This document shows, piece after piece, positions 14,111-22,107 of a stretch of DNA of 29,994 nucleotides. The notes beneath the pieces are model-generated. The model saw only the letters and a list, made by a program, of their open reading frames with translations. It ran no database searches and had not been told where the DNA came from. Source of the stretch: an uncultured Ruminococcus sp. (GTDB lineage Bacteria > Bacillota > Clostridia > Oscillospirales > CAG-272); contig CACYEW010000214.1 of the NCBI GenBank assembly GCA_902773455.1, forward strand, positions 1-29,994. Direction: 5' to 3'. A program made the translations under genes and the position numbers. The stretch's first letter is position 1. The number at the start of each line of letters is the position of its first letter.

Positions 14111-15940
14111 ATGAGCGAAAGAAACGAGTTTTTAAGAAAGAAAGCGATGCGCCTGCCGCTTTGCCCCGGAGTCTATATAATGAAGGACAGGGACGGAGAG
14201 GTGATTTACGTAGGTAAATCGGCGGTTTTGAAAAACCGCGTGTCGCAGTATTTCGGCGGCGGAGCGAAAAACGCGAAGACGCGGAGGATGGTATCGAACG
14301 TATACGATTTCGACTATATCCTCTGCGATACGGAAATGGAAGCTCTCGCGCTCGAAAACAGCAAGATCAAGCAGTTTTCGCCGAAATACAACATCAAACT
14401 GAAAGACGACAAGAGCTATCCGTATATAAAGATCACGCGCGAGGAATACCCGCGTCTCGTTCTTACGAGGAAAAGAGAGACGGACGGAGGCTCGTATTTC
14501 GGACCGTATTCGAACGCCGCAACAGTAAGAACGATAATAAGAACGGTATCGAAAACGGTCGGTCTGCCCGTATGCAAGAAAGTTTTTCCGCGCGATATCG
14601 GCAAAGAAAGACCCTGCATTTACGCGCAGATAGGCAGATGCGCGGCGCCCTGCACGGGAGCCGTGAGCAGGGAAGCGTACGCCGAGCTCGTAAAAAGCGC
14701 CTCCGTCATACTCAAAGGCGATATTTCCGAAGAAAAAAAGCGCCTCACGGAGCTTATGGAAAGCGCCTCGGAGGAGTTGAATTTCGAACTTGCCGCGAAA
14801 TACAGAGACCGGATAAACGCTCTCGCCGCTTTATACGGCAAACAGAAGGTCGTTTCGTCGCCCGATACGAACGTCGACGCCGTCGGTATCTACTCCGACG
14901 ATTTCATAACTGTGTTTTCGTTCTTTTTCATACGTTCGGGTATGATCTTCGATACGGACAGCTATGAATTCACGGGCGGTCATATCGGCGGAGACGAGAT
15001 AACGTCGTTTCTTTCGTCGTTTTACGAAAACAGATTTCCGCCGAAGCAGATACTCGTTTCCGATCTTCTGCCGGACGGCGAAGCGGAGCTTCTTACCGCG
15101 CATCTTTCCGAGGTCTACGGCAAACGGATAGAGGTGAAAAACGTAAAGCGCGGCAAAAACAGAGCGCTTTGCGAAATGGCCGCCGAGAACGCCGCGTATA
15201 AAGCGAAGCTTGCGAAAGAAACGGATGAAAAATCGACAAAGATCCTTGCGGAGCTTTCGATCGCGCTCGGACTTGAAGTCGTACCCGAGAGGATCGAGGC
15301 TTACGATATATCGAATTTCGGCGACGAGAACATCACCGCCGGCATGATCGTTTTGAACGGTACGTCGTTTTCGAAGCAGGATTACAGGATATTCAATATA
15401 AAAGAGTCCGAACACGAGGACGATTACGCTTCGATGCGCGAGGTGATAACGAGGCGTATAAAGAACACGACGGAGAAAAAGTCGAAGGCGTACCCGGTGC
15501 TGCCGGATCTGATACTGCTCGACGGCGGTAAAACTCACGTTTCGGCGGTGCGCGGCGTGCTCGATGAACTCGGCGTCGACGTACCGGTCTTCGGCATGGT
15601 GAAGGACGATAAGCACAAAACGAGAGCGCTCTGCGACGACGAGAACGAGGTCGATATAATAAACGACAAAACGCTTTTTACGTTCATCTACCGCATACAG
15701 GAGGAGGTCCACAGATTTGCGATCTCGCGTATGAGCGGCGCGAAACGTAAAACGCTTCGCACGTCGTCGCTCGAAAAGATAAAGGGCGTAGGTCCTGCAA
15801 AGGCAAAGATACTTCTGTCTTCCTTCGGTTCGCTTGCGGCGGTAAAGAAGGCGACTGTCGAAGAGCTTGCGGCGATAAAGGGCATAGACTCCGCCGCGGC
15901 GGCAAACGTATACGAATATTTTAACGGAGAAAAGAAATGA
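14111..15940 (+). CDS. uvrC: Excinuclease ABC subunit C (UvrC)
   Basis: UvrC makes both incisions around DNA lesions in nucleotide excision repair. The 609-residue protein has the full domain set. The GIY-YIG nuclease opens with CPGVYIMKD (18-26) and IYVG (32-35). A UVR domain near 200-235 contains EELNFELAAKYRD. The RNase H-like nuclease carries RIEAYDISNFG. A tandem helix-hairpin-helix lies at the C-terminus (IKGVGPAKAKILL, then IKGIDSAAAANVYEY). Homologues have about 15 residues before the PGVY motif, so the start at 14111 fits. However, no Shine-Dalgarno sequence precedes it, and a terminator ends just upstream. Its stop overlaps rsmD by 4 bp. Confidence 0.96.
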   Translation: MSERNEFLRKKAMRLPLCPGVYIMKDRDGEVIYVGKSAVLKNRVSQYFGGGAKNAKTRRMVSNVYDFDYILCDTEMEALALENSKIKQFSPKYNIKLKDDKSYPYIKITREEYPRLVLTRKRETDGGSYFGPYSNAATVRTIIRTVSKTVGLPVCKKVFPRDIGKERPCIYAQIGRCAAPCTGAVSREAYAELVKSASVILKGDISEEKKRLTELMESASEELNFELAAKYRDRINALAALYGKQKVVSSPDTNVDAVGIYSDDFITVFSFFFIRSGMIFDTDSYEFTGGHIGGDEITSFLSSFYENRFPPKQILVSDLLPDGEAELLTAHLSEVYGKRIEVKNVKRGKNRALCEMAAENAAYKAKLAKETDEKSTKILAELSIALGLEVVPERIEAYDISNFGDENITAGMIVLNGTSFSKQDYRIFNIKESEHEDDYASMREVITRRIKNTTEKKSKAYPVLPDLILLDGGKTHVSAVRGVLDELGVDVPVFGMVKDDKHKTRALCDDENEVDIINDKTLFTFIYRIQEEVHRFAISRMSGAKRKTLRTSSLEKIKGVGPAKAKILLSSFGSLAAVKKATVEELAAIKGIDSAAAANVYEYFNGEKK

Positions 15941-16509
15941 ATATCATAACAGGTTCGGCAAGAGGCACTAAGCTTCTGACCCTCGAAGGCGACGCGACGC
16001 GTCCCACGCTTCAGAGAGCGAAAGAGGTCATATTCTCGGCCATACAGTTCGATATAGAGGGCAGACGCGTGCTCGATCTGTTTGCCGGCAGCGGTCAGCT
16101 CGGGCTCGAAGCCCTTTCACGCGGCGCCGAAAAAGCCGTGTTCATCGACAAAAGCAAAGAAGCGTTCGACGTGATATACGATAACGCCAACAAAACGCAT
16201 CTTTACAAAAAGAGCGTGATACTTACGATGGACTTCGCCGAATATCTGCGCTCGGCCAAAAAATCGGGCGAAAAATTCGATATCGTTTTTCTCGATCCGC
16301 CTTACGGATCGGGACTTCTGCCCGAGGCTCTTTCAAAACTGCGTATATATGACGTGCTTTCCGAAAACGCGCTCGTCATCGCCGAGTGGGAAAAGGATAC
16401 GCTTTTGCAGGAGCACGGCGAGCTTAACGGCGATTACGAATTATTGAAGCTCTATAAATCCGGCAGGATATACTTTTATAAATTACAACCGAAGGAGAAA
16501 ACGTTATGA
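15937..16509 (+). CDS. rsmD: 16S rRNA (guanine(966)-N(2))-methyltransferase RsmD
   Basis: RsmD methylates G966 of 16S rRNA in the 30S subunit with S-adenosylmethionine. The 190-residue protein shows the family opening IITGSARGTKL, the TRPTLQRAKE stretch, SAM motif DLFAGSG at 47-53, and the N6/N2 amino-methylase motif DPPYG at 120-124. It overlaps uvrC and coaD by 4 bp each (ATGA type). The rsmD-coaD pair is common in Firmicutes. Confidence 0.95.
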   Translation: MNIITGSARGTKLLTLEGDATRPTLQRAKEVIFSAIQFDIEGRRVLDLFAGSGQLGLEALSRGAEKAVFIDKSKEAFDVIYDNANKTHLYKKSVILTMDFAEYLRSAKKSGEKFDIVFLDPPYGSGLLPEALSKLRIYDVLSENALVIAEWEKDTLLQEHGELNGDYELLKLYKSGRIYFYKLQPKEKTL

Positions 16510-16967
16510 CGCGCGCGCTTATTCCCGGCAGCTTCGACCCGGTGACGGTCGGTCACGAGGATCTTATATCGAGAGCCGCATCGATGTTCGACGAGGTCAT
16601 CGTCTGCGCTTTTGAAAATTCAAACAAGAATTATATGTTCTCCGAAGAAGAGAGGTACGCTTTTTTGAAAGCCGTCGCCGATAACTACGAAAACGTCACG
16701 GCGGATATCTCGCATAAGCTCGTCGCAGAGTATGCGAAAGAGCACGGATGCATCGCCATCGTAAAGGGCAGCCGCTCCGCGTCGGATTTTGACGACGAAT
16801 ATTCCCAGGCGCTCATCAACCGCGAGCTTGCGCCGGAGGTCGAAACGGTCATACTGCCCGCAAGCCCGGAAGTAGCGTTCATCAGCTCGACCATGGTCAG
16901 AGAACTGATAAGGTACGGCGTCGACTTCTCGCAGTACGTGCCGAAAGCTATAAGAGATATCATTTAG
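16506..16967 (+). CDS. coaD: Phosphopantetheine adenylyltransferase CoaD
   Basis: CoaD transfers AMP from ATP to 4'-phosphopantetheine, the penultimate step of coenzyme A synthesis. The 153-residue protein has the nucleotidyltransferase motif GSFDPVTVGHEDLI (His17 in the T-x-G-H box), a KGSRSASDFDDE segment that corresponds to the family's RAVSDFEYE region, and the ISSTMVRE motif near 126-133. Length is normal. It overlaps the rsmD stop by 4 bp, and a terminator follows. Confidence 0.96.
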   Translation: MTRALIPGSFDPVTVGHEDLISRAASMFDEVIVCAFENSNKNYMFSEEERYAFLKAVADNYENVTADISHKLVAEYAKEHGCIAIVKGSRSASDFDDEYSQALINRELAPEVETVILPASPEVAFISSTMVRELIRYGVDFSQYVPKAIRDII

Positions 16968-16987
16968 TAAGATATCCGAACCGGAAG

Positions 16988-17020
16988 AAAAAATGCCGCC
17001 GCACTGCGACAGCATTTTTT
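16988..17020. terminator. Bidirectional terminator between coaD and the DUF4358 gene
   Basis: AAAAAATGC (16988-16996) and GCATTTTTT (17012-17020) form a stem, with a smaller CGC/GCG pairing inside the 15-nt loop. It reads as a hairpin plus T tract on both strands, as expected between convergent genes. Confidence 0.85.
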
Positions 17021-17032
17021 GTTTTTACTCGA

Positions 17033-17725
17033 TTATTCGGAAAGATCGCTCGTGATCGCTTTGTATACCTCGATTGCGGAGCAGGTCGGATTATCCAGGA
17101 TCTGCTTCTTCGCGCGGAGCATGCTGGTCTCGGAATCGTTCGTCAGAGTGAATATTACGAAATTGCCGACGGCTTCGATCTTGCCCGTGTCGATTATCTT
17201 CGCGTTGGAGCCCTGCTCGTCGTCGTAGAGCTTCCAGTCGGAGGATTTGAGCTTTTCATAACGCTTTTCGGCAAGCGCAACGACCTGCTCGGCGTTTGCT
17301 TTATCCGTGACCTTGAAAACGTCTATTTCCATAACGGCTTTGCCCTGCGGAATGCGGAGAACGTAGCCTTCGAGCATGGAAAACTGATCGGGAATGATGA
17401 ATTCAAAATTCGAATCGAGTTCTTTTTTATCCATGAACCAGTCGGCGAGATTGACCTTGGAAGCTTCCTTATAGCCTGCCGATGCGGCGCCGTCTTTGTC
17501 GGCGTAAACGTCGGCGGGAACGTAGGTAAGCTTGACGTCCGGTACGACTATGTCCGCGGGCTTTTCCGTCGCGGCTTCCGTTTCCTTTATTTCTTCAGTC
17601 GCCGTTTTGGTATCGGCGGCCTTTTCCGTCGTTTTCGAAGTATCGGCGGGCTTGGCGGCGTCGGTGCACGAAACGACGGCGAAGATCATGACTGCGATAA
17701 GTAACAACGTGATTATTTTTTTCAT
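17033..17725 (-). CDS. DUF4358 domain lipoprotein
   Basis: The 230-residue protein has a lipoprotein signal (MKK, hydrophobic core, VVSC with Cys20) and a Thr/Glu/Ala-rich linker to about residue 60. The C-terminal domain carries the DUF4358 pattern: FIIPDQFSMLEGYVLRIPQG, then a MEIDVFKVTDKANAEQVVALAEKR-type helix, and AVGNFVIFTLTND near the end. DUF4358 lipoproteins are frequent in gut Clostridia and their function is unknown. The start at 17723-17725 was chosen for the MKK signal and the GAGG upstream; the frame runs open to 17788 across the promoter, which is not coding. It is monocistronic with its own promoter and terminator. Confidence 0.85.
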   Translation of the reverse strand: MKKIITLLLIAVMIFAVVSCTDAAKPADTSKTTEKAADTKTATEEIKETEAATEKPADIVVPDVKLTYVPADVYADKDGAASAGYKEASKVNLADWFMDKKELDSNFEFIIPDQFSMLEGYVLRIPQGKAVMEIDVFKVTDKANAEQVVALAEKRYEKLKSSDWKLYDDEQGSNAKIIDTGKIEAVGNFVIFTLTNDSETSMLRAKKQILDNPTCSAIEVYKAITSDLSE

Positions 17726-17760
17726 AATTTCCTCTTGTTTTTTTTGATTTTGTCGGTCAC

Positions 17761-17788
17761 ATTTTAACACAAACAAAACCAAAGTCAA
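17761..17788 (-). promoter_or_regulatory. Sigma-A promoter for the DUF4358 lipoprotein
   Basis: On the minus strand TTGACT (17783-17788) and TAAAAT (17761-17766) are separated by 16 bp, 36 bp before the start codon. The 130-bp gap 17726-17855 holds this promoter, the palindrome at 17800-17813 and nothing else I can name; I see no clear terminator for the acyltransferase gene. Confidence 0.7.
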
Positions 17789-17799
17789 GTTTTTTTGTC

Positions 17800-17813
17800 G
17801 ATTGTTTACAATC
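17800..17813. repeat. Short palindrome upstream of the DUF4358 promoter
   Basis: GATTGT-TT-ACAATC is a perfect 14-base palindrome 11 bp upstream of the -35 box. It may be an operator or activator site; it is not followed by a T tract in either direction. Confidence 0.35.
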
Positions 17814-17855
17814 TCAGCCGATTATTTTACAAAGTTTTTTTGCCGCTTTCACAAT

Positions 17856-19298
17856 TTACGGAGCGATCCTGACGTTGATGTGCGATAATTTTTCGTACAG
17901 AGCAAAGTCGAGCTGCCTTAAAATGTCCTCAAGCTCGGTGTCGCCCATCACCGTCGTTCTGCCGTCTTCGTACATCTGCGCGACCCGGTCTTTGATCTTC
18001 AATACGATCGGATCGTGTTTGTCTATCCTGTTTTCGCCGGAAAGAGAATAGAACGAATTGAGCCAGTGAGCGATCCCGGCGGCGCCGCTGTGAGAGTCCA
18101 CCGCGACCGTGACGGGGCGGTTGAGTATCTTTTCGGTGTTGAATATATTATATATTTCCTCATCTTTGAGTATGCCGTCTGCGTGTATACCGGCTCTCGT
18201 AGTATTGAAGTTACGTCCGACGAAAGGCGTTCTCACGGGTATCTCATATCCGACGTGTTCCTCGAAATACTTCGCGATATCGGTTATCACCGAAAGATCC
18301 ATTCCGTCGTCGGTGCCGCGAAGCGAGCAGTATTCGATCACCATCGCTTCAAGCGGACAGTTGCCCGTGCGTTCGCCTATGCCGAGCAGAGAACAGTTGA
18401 CCGAAGAGCAGCCGTAAAGCCAGGCGGTCGAAGCGTTCGTGACGACCTTGTAAAAATCGTTGTGACCGTGCCATTCGAGCAGTTCGGACGGGACCTTCGA
18501 ATAGTGGAGCAGACCGTATATGATCCCCTGAACGCTTCGCGGAAGCGCAACGCCGGGGTAGCTTACGCCGTACCCCATCGTATCGCAGGCCCTTATCTTT
18601 ATCGGCACGTTGTATTTTTCGCCGAGCTCCATAAGCGCCGAGGCGAAAGGTACGACGAAACCGTAAAAATCGGCTCTCGTTATGTCTTCAAAGTGACAGC
18701 GCGGCTTGATGCCGAAGTTGATGACCTCTTCGACGGAGTTCAGATATTTTTCAAGAGCGCTCTTTCTCGTGAGCCCCATTTTCTTGTAAATATGATAATC
18801 CGAGCAGGAAACGAGTATGCCGGTCTCCTTTATACCGAGATCCTTTACGAGCTGCAGATCGTTCTTGTTCGCCCTGATCCAGCTCGTCACCTCGGGGAAT
18901 TCGTAGCCGAGATCCATACATTCCTGCACGGCGCGTCTGTCCTTTTCGGAATATACGAAGAATTCCGACTGCCTGATCAAACCGTTTTTTCCGCCGAGTT
19001 TATGCAGCATTTTGAATATGTCGACGATCTGTTCCACCGTGAAAGGCGAAGTCGACTGCTGACCGTCGCGGAAAGTCGTATCCGTTATCCAGATCTTCTC
19101 CGGCATGTTTATAGGCACGTGACGGTGGTTGAACGAGACCTTAGGTATCGAATCGTAGTCGAAAAGATATCTGTAAAGGTTCGGCGTGGTCCTTTCCTGA
19201 AGTTCATATTTGTAACCCGACTGCTCGAGCAGGTTTGACGTTTCCGAAAACTGAAGCGATATATTCTCCGAACGGGAAATTTTATTGTATTCTTCCAT
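17856..19298 (-). CDS. DRE-TIM acyltransferase (Re-citrate/homocitrate/isopropylmalate synthase-like)
   Basis: This 480-residue protein belongs to the HMGL-like (DRE-TIM metallolyase) superfamily that condenses acetyl-CoA with a 2-oxo acid. The barrel begins with WITDTTFRDGQQS (Arg77-Asp78). The metal-binding HGHND is at 277-281, and RAGIHADGIL at 368-377 matches the linker motif of LeuA-type enzymes. A tail containing DSHSGAAGIAHWLN follows. Two features set it apart from ordinary LeuA: a roughly 68-residue N-terminal extension before the barrel, and no room for the leucine-sensing dimer domain. Clostridia lacking ordinary citrate synthase use a Re-face citrate synthase from this superfamily, so that is a good candidate, but homocitrate or isopropylmalate synthesis cannot be excluded. 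No leu, nif, aconitase or isocitrate dehydrogenase gene is nearby. It has its own promoter, GGAGG site, and no T-box. Confidence 0.82.
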   Translation of the reverse strand: MEEYNKISRSENISLQFSETSNLLEQSGYKYELQERTTPNLYRYLFDYDSIPKVSFNHRHVPINMPEKIWITDTTFRDGQQSTSPFTVEQIVDIFKMLHKLGGKNGLIRQSEFFVYSEKDRRAVQECMDLGYEFPEVTSWIRANKNDLQLVKDLGIKETGILVSCSDYHIYKKMGLTRKSALEKYLNSVEEVINFGIKPRCHFEDITRADFYGFVVPFASALMELGEKYNVPIKIRACDTMGYGVSYPGVALPRSVQGIIYGLLHYSKVPSELLEWHGHNDFYKVVTNASTAWLYGCSSVNCSLLGIGERTGNCPLEAMVIEYCSLRGTDDGMDLSVITDIAKYFEEHVGYEIPVRTPFVGRNFNTTRAGIHADGILKDEEIYNIFNTEKILNRPVTVAVDSHSGAAGIAHWLNSFYSLSGENRIDKHDPIVLKIKDRVAQMYEDGRTTVMGDTELEDILRQLDFALYEKLSHINVRIAP

Positions 19299-19331
19299 AA
19301 AAGCCTCCGTATTGGATATTGAATTGATGCA

Positions 19332-19360
19332 ATTATATCACACTTTTTGCATAATATCAA
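19332..19360 (-). promoter_or_regulatory. Sigma-A promoter for the DRE-TIM acyltransferase
   Basis: On the minus strand TTGATA (19355-19360) and TATAAT (19332-19337) are separated by 17 bp. The start codon is 33 bp from the -10, leaving no room for a leader riboswitch or attenuator. Confidence 0.8.
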
Positions 19361-19489
19361 TACCTTTCTTGCAAAAAATACGAAAAAATCGAGGAAATTT
19401 CAAAAAAAACGCAACAAATAAAGACGTGATAACGCAAAACAGTGAAAAGACGCGTATGAGTCCGTTGAAAAAAATTTCCCGAATTGCTC

Positions 19490-19518
19490 TTGACTTGCAG
19501 CCGAAAGTATTGTATAAT
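19490..19518 (+). promoter_or_regulatory. Sigma-A promoter for the large surface lipoprotein
   Basis: TTGACT (19490-19495) and a perfect TATAAT (19513-19518) are separated by 17 bp. The start codon follows 23 bp later with an AGGTG site. The 243-bp divergent gap 19299-19541 holds this and the opposite promoter; the stretch at about 19365-19485 is AT-rich and I see nothing further in it. Confidence 0.85.
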
Positions 19519-19541
19519 GTAAAAAAAGGAAAGGTGATATT

Positions 19542-22055
19542 ATGAAAAAGTTGAGAATTACCGCGCTTCTGCTTCTTATCGCGATGTGTGCAGGCGCCGT
19601 TTTCGGCTGCGTCGAAAACCCCCCGCTTCAGACGGAAGAAGCAAGCGTGACCGGCGGAGCGGGCGGAGTCACGACCGAACCGCTGCCGATAGATACGAAG
19701 CCTGCCGATACGCAGGCGGACACCGGGACGGCCGATACCGAACCGGTGCAGAGCAGTCCCGAACCCGGCGAGCCGGGATACGTTATACCCGAGGAAAATC
19801 TGACGGGCAAAAACTCCAAAAGCGATCCCGCCGAAGACGACGGCGACGGTCCCGCGATCCTTCAGAGACTGATCAAAGAATCGATCATAAAAAATCCCGA
19901 CGCAAAACCCGACTCCGTCGTGCCGCGTATCGATTTCGCTTACGACGTGGACAACTGCACGGGATTTCTCGCTCAGCAGGGAGCCTACATCTGCGAAAAT
20001 ATTTATACCGATATGGAGAAATACTCGGCGGAAATGAGACGCGCCGAGATCGCCGTCAATCAGGGCTTTATGAATAAGGTCGAGGGTACCGAATTCAAGC
20101 CGAACGCCCCGATCACCTACGGCGAGGTGCTGAGAGGCATGCTGTACGCCGTCGGCTACAGAAAATACGCCGATAAATACGGCGTTGCAAAGCTCGCGTC
20201 GGAGACGGGTCTTTCTGACTATATCGATCTTTCGAAGCCCAATTCCTCCACGGTCACGTACGCTGAATACGCGCAGATAATGTCGAACGCCGTGCGTATG
20301 ACGCTCGTGCAGAGCGTCATAAAGGACGGTCAGATCTATACGGTTTCGAGAGGCGATACTCATAACCTCAAATCCGCTTATATCTCCAATAACGCCTCGG
20401 AAGCTGATTCGCTGTTCCGCGTCGCAAACTACGGCTGGGAGATCTACACCGGCGGCGGTTACAGATACGGACCGAGTATGATCATAAACGAAGACGGAAC
20501 GATCGACTGCTGGCTCGCCTCCAACTCCGGCGTCAGCGGCGAGATCGACTGGGGCAAATACAGAAAATCGTATGACGGCGGTCACAGCTGGACCACCGAT
20601 ACGGGCGCCGTTCGCCCGACTTCCTCCTCCGAGGACTGGAACTGGTCCTGCGACCCCGGCGTCATAAAGATCGGCGAATACTATTACGCGACGTATACGA
20701 CGACGGTATGGCACGACGGTCTCGACAATAACCTGTTCGTTTCGAGAAGCAAGACTCCGCAGGGCGCGTTCGTTGAAAAATGGAACGGCGAGAACTGGAG
20801 CTACGGCGATCCGAAGGCGATAGTCACCTTCGACGGACAGAAAGCAAAATGGGGCTGCGGCGAGGGCTCGATGGTCGTCGTCGGCGACACGCTTTATCTG
20901 TACGCTTCGTGGAACGACACGCTCGGAGATTACACGAGAGTCTATACCGCTCCCGCAAACGATCCGAACTGGCCGGGCAAGCTCACGTTCAGAGGCTCGG
21001 CTTATAAGCACAACGCCTCGGAAGACAGCGCGGACGTCAAATACGTCGACGCGTACGAATGCTTCGTTTCCGTCGCTACGGCGTCGCGTTTTTCGGAAAA
21101 CTGCTACGTTCACGTGATGACCTCGTTCGACGGCTTGTATTTCCGTCAGGAGGCGCAGTTAAAGCATAAGACGAAGGAGTCGAATATACGCGAGAGCATA
21201 CATAATATGGGCATTACGGGCGACCCGCTCGGACATATAGATATTTTCAACGTACAGCATTTCATAGCGTACGCGTATCAGCCGACGGGATTCGACTGGG
21301 CGAACTGGCCGACGAGGATGTCGCCGATAACGTGGGTAGGCACGGATCTTTACGGCCACGAGGATCAGGTCGAAAACAACGGCGACAAACCGTCGACGAC
21401 CGACAAGAAGAACACGCCGAAATACATCCAGATGCGCATAACGAATTCGAATTTGCCGGGCAGAACGATCAACATCACCAAAAAAGGCGGATCGAAAACG
21501 TTTTCGGTCAGCTTGATGAACAACAAAGGAGCCGACAACGTAACGAAAGCGGCGGATATCCTTTCGAGTATCGAGTATTTCTACGATGAAACGAAACTGA
21601 AGCTCGATAAGAACACGCGCACGGTAACGCTTCTTTGCGACGAGCTTGTAAGGGTATATGCGAAGTACGGCGATCTTATGTGTGAATTCGCCGTTTCTCC
21701 CGATTATCTCGATCAGAGCAAGCCGGTCGCGTTCTATCCCGAGGTCGATACCGTAACGTTCTATTACAGAAACGAAACGAAGCAGCCCGGATTCATCGCG
21801 AAAAGCGCGACGAACGAATATCTCGTGCTCTGGGGCTCCAAATCGAGCTTTACGGACGCGAAAACTAAGGATATCCCGTCCGAACTCCAGAAATGGGATC
21901 AGAAGGCGACGATACGCGACGATTACGATAAGAACGTAATAAGCGTTTCAGCCGACGGTCAGATCACCGCGAAAGGCGTCGGCGAAACGGTCGTGACCGT
22001 GGATTATATGGGCTTTACCGCTTCGGTCAGAGTCGTGGTCGAAAAGCTGAGATAA
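19542..22055 (+). CDS. Surface lipoprotein with SLH-like, beta-propeller glycosidase-like and BIG2 segments
   Basis: The 837-residue protein opens with a lipoprotein signal (MKKLR, hydrophobic core, VFGC, Cys23) and a Thr/Pro/Asp linker to about residue 100. Residues about 165-255 read like S-layer homology repeats (AVNQGFMNKVEGTEFKPNAPITYGE, then a second 'VTYAEYAQIMSNAV' unit). From about 300 to 600 the sequence looks like a beta-propeller hydrolase: an Asp-box SYDGGHSW at 343-350, DPGVIKIGEYYYATYT at 371-386, which mimics the GH43 D-P-x-[VI] motif, and GCGEGSMVVVGDTLYLYAS near 438-456, which mimics the second acidic motif. The C-terminal 70 residues form a BIG2 Ig-like domain (ISVSADGQITAKGVGETVVTV). 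It probably binds or cleaves a polysaccharide at the cell surface. The exact family is not certain. It is monocistronic with its own promoter and a strong terminator. Confidence 0.82.
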   Translation: MKKLRITALLLLIAMCAGAVFGCVENPPLQTEEASVTGGAGGVTTEPLPIDTKPADTQADTGTADTEPVQSSPEPGEPGYVIPEENLTGKNSKSDPAEDDGDGPAILQRLIKESIIKNPDAKPDSVVPRIDFAYDVDNCTGFLAQQGAYICENIYTDMEKYSAEMRRAEIAVNQGFMNKVEGTEFKPNAPITYGEVLRGMLYAVGYRKYADKYGVAKLASETGLSDYIDLSKPNSSTVTYAEYAQIMSNAVRMTLVQSVIKDGQIYTVSRGDTHNLKSAYISNNASEADSLFRVANYGWEIYTGGGYRYGPSMIINEDGTIDCWLASNSGVSGEIDWGKYRKSYDGGHSWTTDTGAVRPTSSSEDWNWSCDPGVIKIGEYYYATYTTTVWHDGLDNNLFVSRSKTPQGAFVEKWNGENWSYGDPKAIVTFDGQKAKWGCGEGSMVVVGDTLYLYASWNDTLGDYTRVYTAPANDPNWPGKLTFRGSAYKHNASEDSADVKYVDAYECFVSVATASRFSENCYVHVMTSFDGLYFRQEAQLKHKTKESNIRESIHNMGITGDPLGHIDIFNVQHFIAYAYQPTGFDWANWPTRMSPITWVGTDLYGHEDQVENNGDKPSTTDKKNTPKYIQMRITNSNLPGRTINITKKGGSKTFSVSLMNNKGADNVTKAADILSSIEYFYDETKLKLDKNTRTVTLLCDELVRVYAKYGDLMCEFAVSPDYLDQSKPVAFYPEVDTVTFYYRNETKQPGFIAKSATNEYLVLWGSKSSFTDAKTKDIPSELQKWDQKATIRDDYDKNVISVSADGQITAKGVGETVVTVDYMGFTASVRVVVEKLR

Positions 22056-22065
22056 AACCGGAAAT

Positions 22066-22099
22066 AAAAAAATGAGAGGCTCGAGCCTCTCATTTTTTT
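22066..22099. terminator. Bidirectional terminator, perfect 34-bp palindrome
   Basis: Seven A residues plus TGAGAGGC (22066-22080) pair perfectly with GCCTCTCA plus seven T residues (22085-22099) around a TCGA loop. It serves the convergent genes ending at 22055 (plus) and 22108 (minus). Confidence 0.95.
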
Positions 22100-22107
22100 G
22101 TGATTTT

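Noticed and set aside
18015..19238. Long plus-strand open frame of about 400 codons opposite the acyltransferase.
   Set aside because: It is an antisense shadow: Arg/Val/Tyr-rich translation with no motifs or ribosome site, fully explained by codon bias of the gene on the other strand.
19314..19360. Possible T-box or leucine leader upstream of the DRE-TIM acyltransferase.
   Set aside because: The untranslated leader is only about 25-30 nt, with no T-box sequence and no leader peptide.
19338..21113. Long minus-strand open frame of about 590 codons opposite the large lipoprotein.
   Set aside because: Its translation is low-complexity Val/Arg/Asp with no family signal and it overlaps a strong gene with signal peptide and domains; shadow frame.
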